Shown piece after piece: positions 55,311-64,000 of a stretch of 64,000 nucleotides of DNA. Under the pieces are notes generated by a model that worked only from the letters and a program-made list of their open reading frames with translations, did no database searches and was not told the origin of the DNA. The first letter of the stretch is position 1. Each line of letters opens with the position of its first letter. Location: positions 503,828,109 through 503,892,108 of the forward strand of contig NC_064614.1 of NCBI RefSeq assembly GCF_023898315.1. Direction: 5' to 3'. Origin of the DNA: Schistocerca nitens. Lineage: Eukaryota > Arthropoda > Insecta > Orthoptera > Acrididae. The translations under genes were made by a program, and so were the position numbers.

Positions 55311-55635
55311 CTTTGGATCTCAGTCCAGGAGCAGATAAAATGTTCTAGGCTGATGCATAGTTTCATTCCTATGTATGTTTAATCATGTTACGATGACTGC
55401 TGAATTGTGTAATTCCATACCTAATTTGTCGCAAAATGTTCATTGAAGTAATATTACATTAAGCCAAGGATCAATATATTAAGAAATTGAGATATTTATG
55501 TTTGCCTCATCATCATTTTTATCTGGGCTTAATCATTTTTGGATCAGTAATATACTTGAAAATGGGCCTATAACCTGAAACCTAGGTTGTGCAGTGACAA
55601 TAATAAAATTTGTGTAAGATGGTAACTAAGTACAG
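55311..55635. other. Unassigned sequence
   Basis: No recognised feature. Confidence 0.3.
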
Positions 55636-55972
55636 AATGAGATTTTCACTCTGCAGTGGAGTGTGTGCTGATATGAAACTTCCGGGCAGTTTAAAACTGT
55701 GTGCCAGACCTAGACTCGAACTCGGGACCTTTCCCTTTCGTAGGCAAGTACTCTACCGTCTGAGCTACCCACGCACGACTCACAACCCGTCCTCACAGCT
55801 TCAATTATGCCAGTACCTCGTCTCCTACATTCCAATCTTCATAGAAGCTCTTCTGCGAACCTTGCAGAACTGTCACTCCAGGAAGTAAGGTTGAGCACTT
55901 GCCCGCGAAAGGCAAAGGTCCCGAGTTCGAGTCTCGGCCTGGCACACAGTTTTAATCTGCCAGGAAGTTTCA
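55636..55972 (+). mobile_element. Fold-back element with tRNA-like ends, second copy
   Basis: It begins CAGAATGAGATTTTCACTCT like the element at 43621. The left end carries a nearly complete tRNA-like sequence on the minus strand (about 55697-55775, B box side CCTAGACTCGAACTCGGGAC). The right end carries the 3' part of the same on the plus strand (GAGCACTTGCCCGCGAAAGG, GAGTTCGAGTCTCGGCC). The tRNA-like units thus face outward from both ends. Confidence 0.8.
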
Positions 55973-56279
55973 TGGCAAAAAAGTGTTTGTTTAATTAAAA
56001 ATACAAATATTTAGAAGCTTGCTGAAGTACCAATTTCTTTACAATAAAACGTGTTTTATGAAAGCTTCACATCATATCCCAAGAATATCGTGCGTTTAGG
56101 ACAAGGTAAGTGACTGGACAGCAGACTAGCGCACAGTGTTGAAAGAACTGAAGGAAGTGTTAGAATTTCAGGGTAGAGGGTGCTACAGAGGGTGATATAG
56201 GGGTATTGAACGGTGATGGCATACAGTGGCAATCCTTAACGTGGCACCTCAGCTAGCCTTATCTCCGAGGGCTCAGGTC
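55973..56279. other. Unassigned sequence
   Basis: No recognised feature. Confidence 0.3.
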
Positions 56280-56545
56280 AGGAACAGAGAGCAGTGAGTG
56301 TGTTGGCTGTGATGCTCCCGCGCCTCAGGCAGTCAGGCAGGCGCCCGCAGGCGCTGATTGTGGGCGTGGCGCGCCCTGCTGACGCGGCCTGCGGCTGCGG
56401 CTGCGGCTGCTGCTGGCTCCTGAATGGCAAATCAGCGCACCCCGCTGGCTGCGCGCTTTCCACTTCATCAGCGGTGTCGCCACGCGCTCCGATGTGCGTG
56501 CGCGCAAATATTTCGCCACTCTGCCGATAGCCGTTGCGAGTGCCT
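56280..56545. other. CpG-rich patch
   Basis: GC-rich DNA with a GGCTGC hexamer run (CTGCGGCTGCGGCTGCGGCT). Frames open on both strands without a known domain. A promoter-like island is possible. Confidence 0.35.
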
Positions 56546-56837
56546 ATTACGTGCAATCAAGCGTACTAGAGATTCTTCATAATTACCCTTCAACAATACT
56601 TCTGCTGCTTTCACCGTATCAGTTTTACGCCCAACATAAAGATAGCAGGAAGCGAACCACCTACCACAGAATGTAGTGTTTGAGATGATGTGCTTCAACG
56701 CAGCAACTGTCTCGTTACAAGGCACAGTAGTCTAAGACAGAAAGAAAGTTGGCAGCACAATGGTAACAATTAAAAATCATTTATTACGGACATGCGTATA
56801 CAGGGTGACAATTATTGAACTATATGAAATAAAATCG

Positions 56838-57035
56838 GCCGGCCGCTGTGGCCGAGCGGTTCTAGGCGCTTTAGTCCGGAACCGCGCGACTGATACGGTC
56901 GCAGGTTCGAATCCTGCCTCGGGCATGGATGTGTGTGATGTCCTTAAGTTAGTTAGGTTTAAGTAGTTCTAAGTTCTAGGGGACTGATGACCTCAGATGT
57001 TAAGTCCCATAGTGCTCAGAGCCATTTGAACCATT
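56838..57035 (+). mobile_element. tRNA-headed SINE, family I, in the mariner
   Basis: Full length. The imperfect 13-bp duplication TGAAATAAAATCG / TGAAATCAAATCG is at 56825-56837 and 57036-57048. Confidence 0.93.
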
Positions 57036-57085
57036 TGAAATCAAATCGTCATAACTTCTGAACGGTTTCCATTATGACGTTCAAA

Positions 57086-57274
57086 AAATGTTCTAAGCAC
57101 TATGGGACGTAACATATGAGGTCATCAGTCCCCTAGACTTAGAACTACTTATACCTAACTAACCTAAGGACATCACACACATCCATGCCCGAGGCAGGAT
57201 TCGAACCTGCTACCGTAGGTACCAGTGCGGCTCCGGACTGAAGCGCGTAGAACCGCTCGGCCACGGCGGCCGGC
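57086..57274 (-). mobile_element. tRNA-headed SINE, family I, in the mariner
   Basis: Full length, opposite to its neighbour. The 13-bp duplication TATGACGTTCAAA is at 57073-57085 and 57275-57287. Confidence 0.95.
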
Positions 57275-57299
57275 TATGACGTTCAAATTGCACGGTTGC

Positions 57300-57914
57300 C
57301 AGCAGGGCATCGGCGGAATTAGTGTGGTTTGGCTTAGCGACGAAGTCCACTTTCATTCGGATAGATTCGTCAATAAGGAAAATTGGCTCATTAGGCTGAC
57401 TGAGAATTCGCATTTTTCTATCGAGGGCTCTCTTCACCCTAAACGGGTGACTGTGTGGTGTGCAATGTTCGTTCACGGAATAATCGATGCTATATTCCTT
57501 GATGGCATGGTGACTACCGAACGGTACGTGAAGGTTTTGGAAGATGATTTCATCTCCATTATCCAAAGTGACCCTGATTTGGACAAGATGTGGTTCATGC
57601 AAGGCGGAGCTCGACCCCATCGAAGCAGGAGAATATTTGATGCCGTGGAGGACCAGTTTTGGGACCGCATTCCGGATCTGGGGCACCCAAGGGCCACTGG
57701 CATGAGCCGCGATTGGCCGCCATATTCTCCGGATATAAAAACATGCGACTGCTTTTCGTGCGGCTATATTAAAGAGACGGTGTACAGCAATAACCCCGAA
57801 ACCATTTCTGAGCCGAAAACTGCCTTTCAGAAGCCCATCGACAGCATCGATGTTCCGACACTTCAGCGGGTCATGCAGAATGTCGCTAATCGTCTGCGCC
57901 ACATCATCCATTGA
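57300..57914 (+). pseudogene. Mariner-type transposase, catalytic core only
   Basis: The transposase-like frame starts near GISVVWLSDEVHFHSDRFVN (first Asp). It continues RVTVWCAMFVHGIIDAIF, MWFMQGGARPHRSRRIFD (second block, where QDGA is now QGGA) and WPPYSPDIKTCDCFSCGYIK (third block). It ends VANRLRHIIH. The upstream codons of the open frame come from the SINE. The HTH domain is missing and the second catalytic Asp is Gly, so it is inactive. Confidence 0.88.
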
Positions 57915-58149
57915 TGACAGGCATATCGAACGTGTCATAATCTAAACCCGAATATCTGTAGTGACTTTTACATGTTGAATGAAGTGTGTGGACGCTGTAG
58001 TTTGTAAATAATTTTACGATTTTTTCATATAGTCCAATAATTGTCATCCTCACAAATACTCAACATTATTGTGATGATGTGAAGGCCTGGAGCTGATGTT
58101 CGTGTGCTGAACACTAGTCTAAACACAAATTCAGTGAATCAATCCGTTC

Positions 58150-58460
58150 AGACGTACTGTATAAGGATCAATGGTTCCGAGCGACTGTCGTGTCATCCTC
58201 TCCCGATAGGCGTCACTGGATGCGTACGTGGAGCAGCATGTGGACAGTATAACGCTCCCACGGGCACCATCGCTTTTCGTGACTGGAGCCGCAACTTAGA
58301 CAAGAAGCTTATCAATTGGCTTCACAAGGGCTGAGTGCACTCTGCTTGTCAAGAGAACTAGGGAGATCCGGACGGTGACCCATCCAAGTGCTAGAGAAGT
58401 CCAACAACGCTTAACTTCAGTGATATTACGGGAACCGATGTTACCACTGCGGTCAAGCTG
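58150..58460 (-). mobile_element. 5S rRNA-derived SINE, minus strand
   Basis: Read on the minus strand: CAGTGGTAACATCGGTTCCC, ATATCACTGAAGTTAAGCGT, CTAGCACTTGGATGGGTCAC, AGAGTGCACTCAGCCC, then the tail ACGCCTATCGGGAGAGGATG. Head and body are as in the other two copies. Confidence 0.88.
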
Positions 58461-58619
58461 TTGGCAATTTCAGTGAATGATGATCAAGTAATCTAATACA
58501 CAATGTAACGACCACCTATGTTTGACTTTGACGTGCAATAACCACTCACAGACGGCAGCTGAAAGCACTAGCAGTGCAAGATATATAAAGCATAGTGGGG
58601 GCAAGGTGGAACATAGTGC

Positions 58620-59580
58620 AGTCGTTATCGTAATGTGGAAACAGAGCGATTTATATTACGTCCAAAGGGCATGATCATTGGCTTTCGGGCTGTGGATGGA
58701 AGAATTTCCAAAACGGCTAAATTTGTACGTCCAGCACGACAAAATGACACAATCCAAAATTGGAGTCGAGGCAACAATGGTGCATCACGGGCCAAGAGGT
58801 GAACGACGGCTGTGGAGATGTGTACGGCTGAATAGACGTGCAACTGCTGAGCAACTTACCGTCTGATGAACCAAGGTGCTATCGACAGTTTATTCTTAAC
58901 GACCGTTAAACGAACGTTGATGCCAATGGGCCCCCGCAACAGGTGCCTCTCTCATACACCCATGCCAACTGCTGTTCGTCGCCAGAAAGGCAGTAATTTT
59001 CACCCCAGTACCGTAACTAGACGTCCACTGAGTGGCGACATTCGGCCTTTTCAGAGGAACCACGTTTTATGCTCCGTAGGTCGTTCGCGTGTACAGAGTG
59101 AAACGTCTGAAAGCATATGCTCTCTAACCAGGAGGGGCTGCTATTAGCTGAGAATATTTCAGTGGCATTCCCTAGTTGATTTACTCATACTTCAAGTCAA
59201 GTATGTATCGATACTTGGGACCATGTCCAGCCCAATATGAAGTTCGTTATTCTTCAGCATGATGGTATCTACCAGCAGGACAATGCAACGTGTCTCACAA
59301 ATCGCAGCGTGCGTGCCTTGTTCTAAGAGCGCCAGGTAGAGTTCACTGTAGTCTCCTGGCCACCAGACTCCCGAGATCTAAACTAAATCGTGAATCTGTG
59401 GCGTCACCTCGGTCGGGCTCTTCCTGCCATGGATACCCAATCGGAAAACCTAGCGCAGCTGGCCACGGCACTTGAGTCAACACGGCCCCATGTTGGTAGG
59501 TTCCAGGACCTCCCTGACTCTCTTACTGCACGCCTCGGAGTGGTTTGCGGTGCCAAAGGTGGTTATTCAGGCTTTTGACA
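58620..59580 (+). pseudogene. Tc1-like transposon fossil
   Basis: The C-terminal frame (59390-59578) reads MNLWRHLGRALPAMDTQSEN, LAQLATALESTRPHVGRFQD and ends CGAKGGYSGF, the usual Tc1 end. Just before it, WPPDSRDLN marks the third catalytic region and QDNATCLTNRSVRA the second. The N-terminal part (58678 onward) is heavily decayed. Terminal repeats were not found. Confidence 0.75.
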
Positions 59581-59892
59581 GGACGTCACATTAAACTGAC
59601 TGGACAGTGTAGTAGCTGACACTGCTTTCCCTAACAGTAGTTCTCTCTTTGTTAATAACATACTCTCTGACACTCTGCGTATACTGCTACGCTGTGCGGT
59701 GACTGCGGCGTGACGGCAACTGTACTATATTGCCAGGTAACTCGTGGCAACTGATGGCAACTGCGACAACTAATGATATGTGTCCGAATGAAGCTGTTCG
59801 TCTGTTTTATCCGCTATTGGATGAAAAACGTTCGTTTCCGAACCGTTTGTCAGAGGCGAGAAGGAAGCAGAATTTGATCCCAGTTAGGTGCA
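59581..59892. other. Unassigned sequence
   Basis: No recognised feature. Confidence 0.3.
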
Positions 59893-59904
59893 GCCTTTGT
59901 GTTG

Positions 59905-60096
59905 GTTCAAATGGCTCTGAGAACTATGGGACTTCACATCTGAGGTCATCAGTCCCCTAGAACTTAATACTACTTGAACCTAACTAACCTAAGGGCATCA
60001 CACACATCCATGCCCGAGGCAGGATTCGAACCTGCGACCGCAGCGGTCGCGCGGTTCCAGACTGAAGCGCCTAGAACCTCTCAGCCACACCGGTCG
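59905..60096 (-). mobile_element. tRNA-headed SINE, family I
   Basis: Full length. The 12-bp duplication GCCTTTGTGTTG is at 59893-59904 and 60097-60108. Confidence 0.95.
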
Positions 60097-60252
60097 GCCT
60101 TTGTGTTGTCTGGTATAACAAGGTGGCGCCACGCTGGAGAATGGCCCTGCCGTGTGCCACCCTCCTGGTACGACGCCTGCTGAAAACTAATGGCTCCGAA
60201 TTGTTGATTCTGTTCTCAGTATTGGTTGACGTATTACATTTCATGCATATTA

Positions 60253-61617
60253 CACTACTGGTCATTAAAATTGCTACACCAAGAAGAAATGCAGATGATA
60301 AACTGCTATTCATTGGACGAATATATTATACTAGAGCTCTGACGTGTTATTACATTTTCACGCAATTTGGGTGCATAGCTCCTGAGAAATCAGTACCCAG
60401 AACAACCACCTCTGGCCGTAATAACGGCCTTGATACGCCTGGGCATTGAGTCAAACAAGAGCTTGGATGGCGTGTACAGGTACAGCTGCCATGCAGCTTC
60501 AACGCGATACCACAGTTCATCAAGAGTAAAGACTGCAGTATTGTGACGAGCCAGTTACTAGGCCACCATTGACCAGACGTTTTCAATTGGTGAGACATCT
60601 GGAGAATGTGCTGGCCAGGGCAGCAGTCGAACATTTTCTGTATCCAGAAAGGCCCCTACAGGACCTGCAAAATGCGGTCGTGCCTTATCCCGTTGAAATG
60701 TAGGGTTTCGCAGGGATCGAATGAAGGGTAGAGCCAAGGGTCGTAACACATCTGAAATGTAACGTCCACTGTTCCAAGTGCCGTCAATGCGAACAAGGGG
60801 TGACCGAGACGTGTAACCAGTAGCACCCCATACCATCACGCCGGGTGATAGGCCAGTATGGCGATGACGAATACACGCTTCCAATGTGCGTTCCCCGCGA
60901 TGTCGCCAAACACGGATGCGACCATCATGATACTGTAAACAGAACCTGGATTCATCCGAAAAAAATGACGTTTTGCCATTTGTGCACCCAGGTTCGTCGT
61001 TGAGTACACCATCGCAGGCGCTCCTATCATTGATGCAGCGTCAAGAGTAACCGCAGCCATGATCTCCGAGCTGATAGTCCATGTTGCTGCAAACGTCGTC
61101 GAACTGTTCGTGCATATCGTTGTTGTCTTGCAAATGTCCCCATCTGTTGACGCAGGGATCGAGACGTGGCTGCATGACCCGTTACAGCCATGCGGATAAG
61201 ATGCCTGTCATCTCGCCTGCTAGTGATACGAGGTGATAGTGATTCGATATTCTGCTAACAGTCATTGGATCTAGACCAACGCGAATATCAGTGTCGCGAT
61301 ACGATAAAGCGCAATCGCGATAGGCTACAATCCGACCTTTATCGAAGTCGGAAACATGATTGTACGCATTTCTCCTCCTTACACGAGGCATCACAACAAC
61401 GTTTCACCAGGCAGCGCTGGTCAACTGCTGTTTGTGTATGAGAAATCGGTTGGAAACCTTCCTTATGTCAGCACGTTGTATGTATCGCCACCGGCGCCAA
61501 CCTTGTGTGAATGCTCTAAAAGCTAATCATTTGCATATAACAGCATCTTCTTCCTGTCAAATTTCGCATCTGTAGCACGTCATCTTCGTGGTGTAGAAAT
61601 TTTAATGGCCAGTGGTG
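60253..61617 (-). mobile_element. Tc1-like transposon, copy 2
   Basis: Sister of 11064-12402: ends CACTACTGGTCATTAAAATT and ...GGCCAGTGGTG with TA on both sides (60251-60252 and 61618-61619). It is 1,365 bp. It keeps the first-Asp region that copy 1 lost but has its own deletion in the DNA-binding region. Confidence 0.92.
60558..61394 (-). pseudogene. Tc1-like transposase, second broken copy
   Basis: The N-terminal frame (61394-61182) begins MMPRVRRRNAYNHVSDFDKG and loses its phase in the HTH region, where about 40 bp is missing compared with copy 1 (near 61238). Downstream the SDESRF block (first catalytic Asp) is present out of phase. The frame 60884-60558 has MVWGATGYTSRSPL, FQRDKARPHFAG and WPAHSPDVSPIENVW. 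It is inactive. Confidence 0.88.
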
Positions 61618-61619
61618 TA

Positions 61620-63257
61620 CTAGGTAGACTTTCCCATTTTGCTGGCGCAAGTTGCAACCCTTTGTCATTAAAGGGCTCCAAATTCTAGTGGGTTACGTGG
61701 TAGTGTGTAACATAATTATGTCGGTACGTGAGAGACAATCAGAAAAATAAGAGCACAAATTCGAAGGTTTCATTTACACATGGAGTACCCTCTGCCTCAG
61801 CATGACAACGGCTGACCACACACGAGCGCTGAGACATCTGTCTTGGGTTCACTATAATCTATCGTCCTCCATACAGTCACGACTTGTCTCCATGTGGTTT
61901 TCACCTGTTTTCAAAAGCTGACGATCAACCTTGAGGATTTCACATCGGTGAAGTGGTGCAAGCGAAGTGAGGTTGTGGCTTCGTCAACAAAGTCAGACAT
62001 TCTACAGCCCGGTACCAACAAATTGTTCTCTCGTTGGAAAAAGAAATGTGTTTGTCGCCAGGGTGCCTTTGTTGCGAAATAAATGCGTAGAGACGACGGA
62101 TAAAGATGTAGACTGCTCATAAAGCTTGTTTTAATTAAAATGGTTTAAGTTTCCACATAAAAAATTCGGAGATATTACTTTGCAGCATACCTTGGTATAT
62201 AGCGGTGTAACGTATCGTTCACAGATGTTTTCGCATTCAAATTATTCCAAGTATCAGGAATGGCAGAATCTCTTCACTTGCAGTTGTAGAGGAAGGTAGG
62301 GCTAAGTGGCCACTCTAAGAGAAATTGAAATTTGACTAAACGTTGATTGTTTATAGAAGTTTTCCACTTACACATTTTCAATCTTCGTATTACGAAGTAT
62401 CGCGCCAAATATTTGTAAGTGAAAAAGAAAGCAATGTACACGAAATGTATGCATCTTTCTGAAGACCTACATACTGGCCACTTTTCGCTACCTATGGGGT
62501 AATGTGGTCAGTGAAGCAGTTACAGAGGCCCATGTTTGTTATTCTGATTGAAGGACATACTTTCTTGGAATCTCGATGCTCTAGTAACTGAAACAATATC
62601 AAGCGGCTGCAAACAGGCCATTTTCAATAGTTCTTTGTGGTGGACCAAATACAAGAGAGCGGAGATGATTTTAAACAATGTGAATCAGTTAATTCAAAAT
62701 GTTCACAAAGGTATAAAATGACGGTGACAGTTTTGTCTTTAAAGCGCTTAGAGTTCAGTATGGTCTCCAGTATTATGCACGATATATGGAAGTAACTAAC
62801 TCTTATCGTGGTAGACACCTCGGCCACTTTTGCCTACGAATAGAGTGGCCACTTTTTTCGGTCAGACAGCATGTCAGCAGTAGTGGTTCACAGATGAAAT
62901 GATCAGACCGAAAAAAACAACAGGACACTACTTTCGTAGGCCAAAATACATCGTTTGAACACTGATTTTGGAAACAAGTATTACACTAAGTATATATCAG
63001 GTAACTAGAATAACGTAAATGACTTACATTACATCAGAAGACTGAAAACAAGAAAAGGTTTTACTACAAAATGATGGAACAAGCTTCCTCTGTCAAACTC
63101 ACTGAGAACAATTATATTGTATATAAGAACTAGTTTAACTACTACTCGGCAGGCAGCTGCACTGTTCAGCGGAAAAAAAATGCGCAGTGCTCTTTCTTCC
63201 TGCCCTGGACACTTACCCCTCTATCCACTACACTTATTTCCTCGTTAAAGTATTTCA

Positions 63258-63259
<2 letters not shown>
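61620..63259. other. Unassigned sequence with a recurring motif and hairpin
   Basis: GGCCACTTTT or close variants recur at about 62304, 62475, 62823 and 62844. An imperfect inverted repeat pairs about 62831-62865 with 62904-62942. No coding signature. Confidence 0.35.

Positions 63260-63332
<73 letters not shown>
63260..63332. repeat. (TG)n microsatellite
   Basis: About 36 TG units. Confidence 0.97.
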
Positions 63333-63333
<1 letters not shown>

Positions 63334-64000
63334 TTTTTTCCATTGAGGAAATGAAATATACTGATGCCGAAAGCTCATCATTACAGTGTCAGTCCATCAT
63401 AAACCACATCTGCAGCTTTATATGAGCATCATACAGTATTTTATAAGCTCCTAGACTGACATCTTCACTACCCTTGCATTGATCTCAGGAATAATCACGG
63501 CTTGTTAGTAGTGGACTTGTATAGCACACCACCAGCTGATATTTGGTAAACGCTGAATAGTCCCTCATAATGCTACAACAGCTTCCAGTAAGCAATTATG
63601 TAATCAACATATTTAATACAAGCTGTGGAACAACATTTCTTACCATACAGTGAATAATGTGAAATAGCTACGACAAGGTAGGTTCTTCATCTTCACAAAT
63701 TATATCTGCACACGAAGTAATACAGTAAAATAATGTAGTAATTTCCAAATTTTTGTCAACAATATTAGCAGAGTGTTTCTGACGGGCTGTGAAAAACGCA
63801 AAACATGTAATCTTGTATAATTAGTCATACAAAAGTAATATATGCTCATTCTTGTTACGATGCAACCATACTGTCAACGTCACTACCTAAAAATATCTCA
63901 GAAGAATAGAAATTCATCAATTTAAAATCTCACTATACTTTGTCAGAAAAACAGTCAATTTCCTATTACAGCGAACACTTAATGTGAAAATTCAAATCGT
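63333..64000. other. Unassigned AT-rich sequence
   Basis: No recognised feature up to the window end. Confidence 0.35.

Larger units (their letters stand above)
56801..58057 (+). mobile_element. Mariner-type transposon carrying two SINEs
   Basis: The ends GACAATTATTGAACTATATG (5') and its counterpart CATATAGTCCAATAATTGTC (3') are inverted repeats with one mismatch in that block. The interior keeps the catalytic part of a transposase but lacks the DNA-binding half. Two family I SINEs in opposite orientation (56838-57035 and 57086-57274) lie between the 5' end and the coding part. Without them the element would be about 0.85 kb. Confidence 0.85.

Noticed and set aside
1-64000. CRISPR arrays, operons or bacterial genes
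   Set aside because: No regularly spaced repeats, ribosome-binding sites or dense coding. All repeats are dispersed eukaryotic elements or microsatellites.

Overview
This is eukaryotic, almost certainly insect, DNA. It is AT-rich and gene-poor, and it is packed with transposable elements of the kinds found in large orthopteran genomes. Three related tRNA-headed SINE families (16 copies), three 5S-rRNA-headed SINEs and many Tc1/mariner relatives match repeats I associate with Schistocerca grasshoppers. That assignment rests on recognition of repeats, not on a search. I found no convincing host protein-coding gene. Long open frames are either transposon remnants or shadows of low-complexity DNA.

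Layout. 1-4.3 kb: a 337-bp LINE-tail element, a CpG-rich patch with a possible first exon, a degraded reverse transcriptase (RT) and a 5S SINE. 4.3-7.7 kb: two internally deleted mariners in opposite orientation flank the 5' end of a non-LTR element and a SINE. 7.9-9.75 kb: a THAP-domain exon inside ~70-bp terminal inverted repeats with an 8-9 bp target duplication, best read as a nonautonomous P-element-like transposon. 11.1-12.4 kb: a Tc1 element with a sister copy at 60.3-61.6 kb. 14.2-19.6 kb: a non-LTR element broken by a Tc1 element, which is broken by a 2-kb unknown insert, which holds one SINE inside another. 19.6-22.7 kb: more RT pieces, one split by a mariner that itself carries a SINE. 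24-31 kb: DNA-transposon remnants and SINEs.

32.5-36.3 kb: a nearly full-length R4/Dong-like retrotransposon (minus strand) set in an (ATT)n microsatellite. It is inactivated by a stop, a frameshift and a changed catalytic motif. 36.8-37.6 kb: a piggyBac fossil. 40.2-41.7 kb: a Penelope-like element (PLE). 42-46 kb: Tc1 fossils and a fold-back element with tRNA-like ends. 48.3-50.1 kb: a 5S SINE, a Tc1 scrap, a tRNA SINE and a second Penelope copy with an inverted 5' part. 52.8-54.6 kb: an unclassified inverted repeat pair. 56.8-61.6 kb: a mariner carrying two SINEs, a 5S SINE, a Tc1 fossil, a SINE and the second Tc1 sister.

The elements do not form a pathway. The window is a layered insertion record whose relative order can be read from nested insertions and target-site duplications (TSDs). 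The most unusual items are the P-element-like THAP transposon, the fold-back tRNA element, the exchange of heads and tails among SINEs, the hammerhead-like motifs and the five-deep nest.
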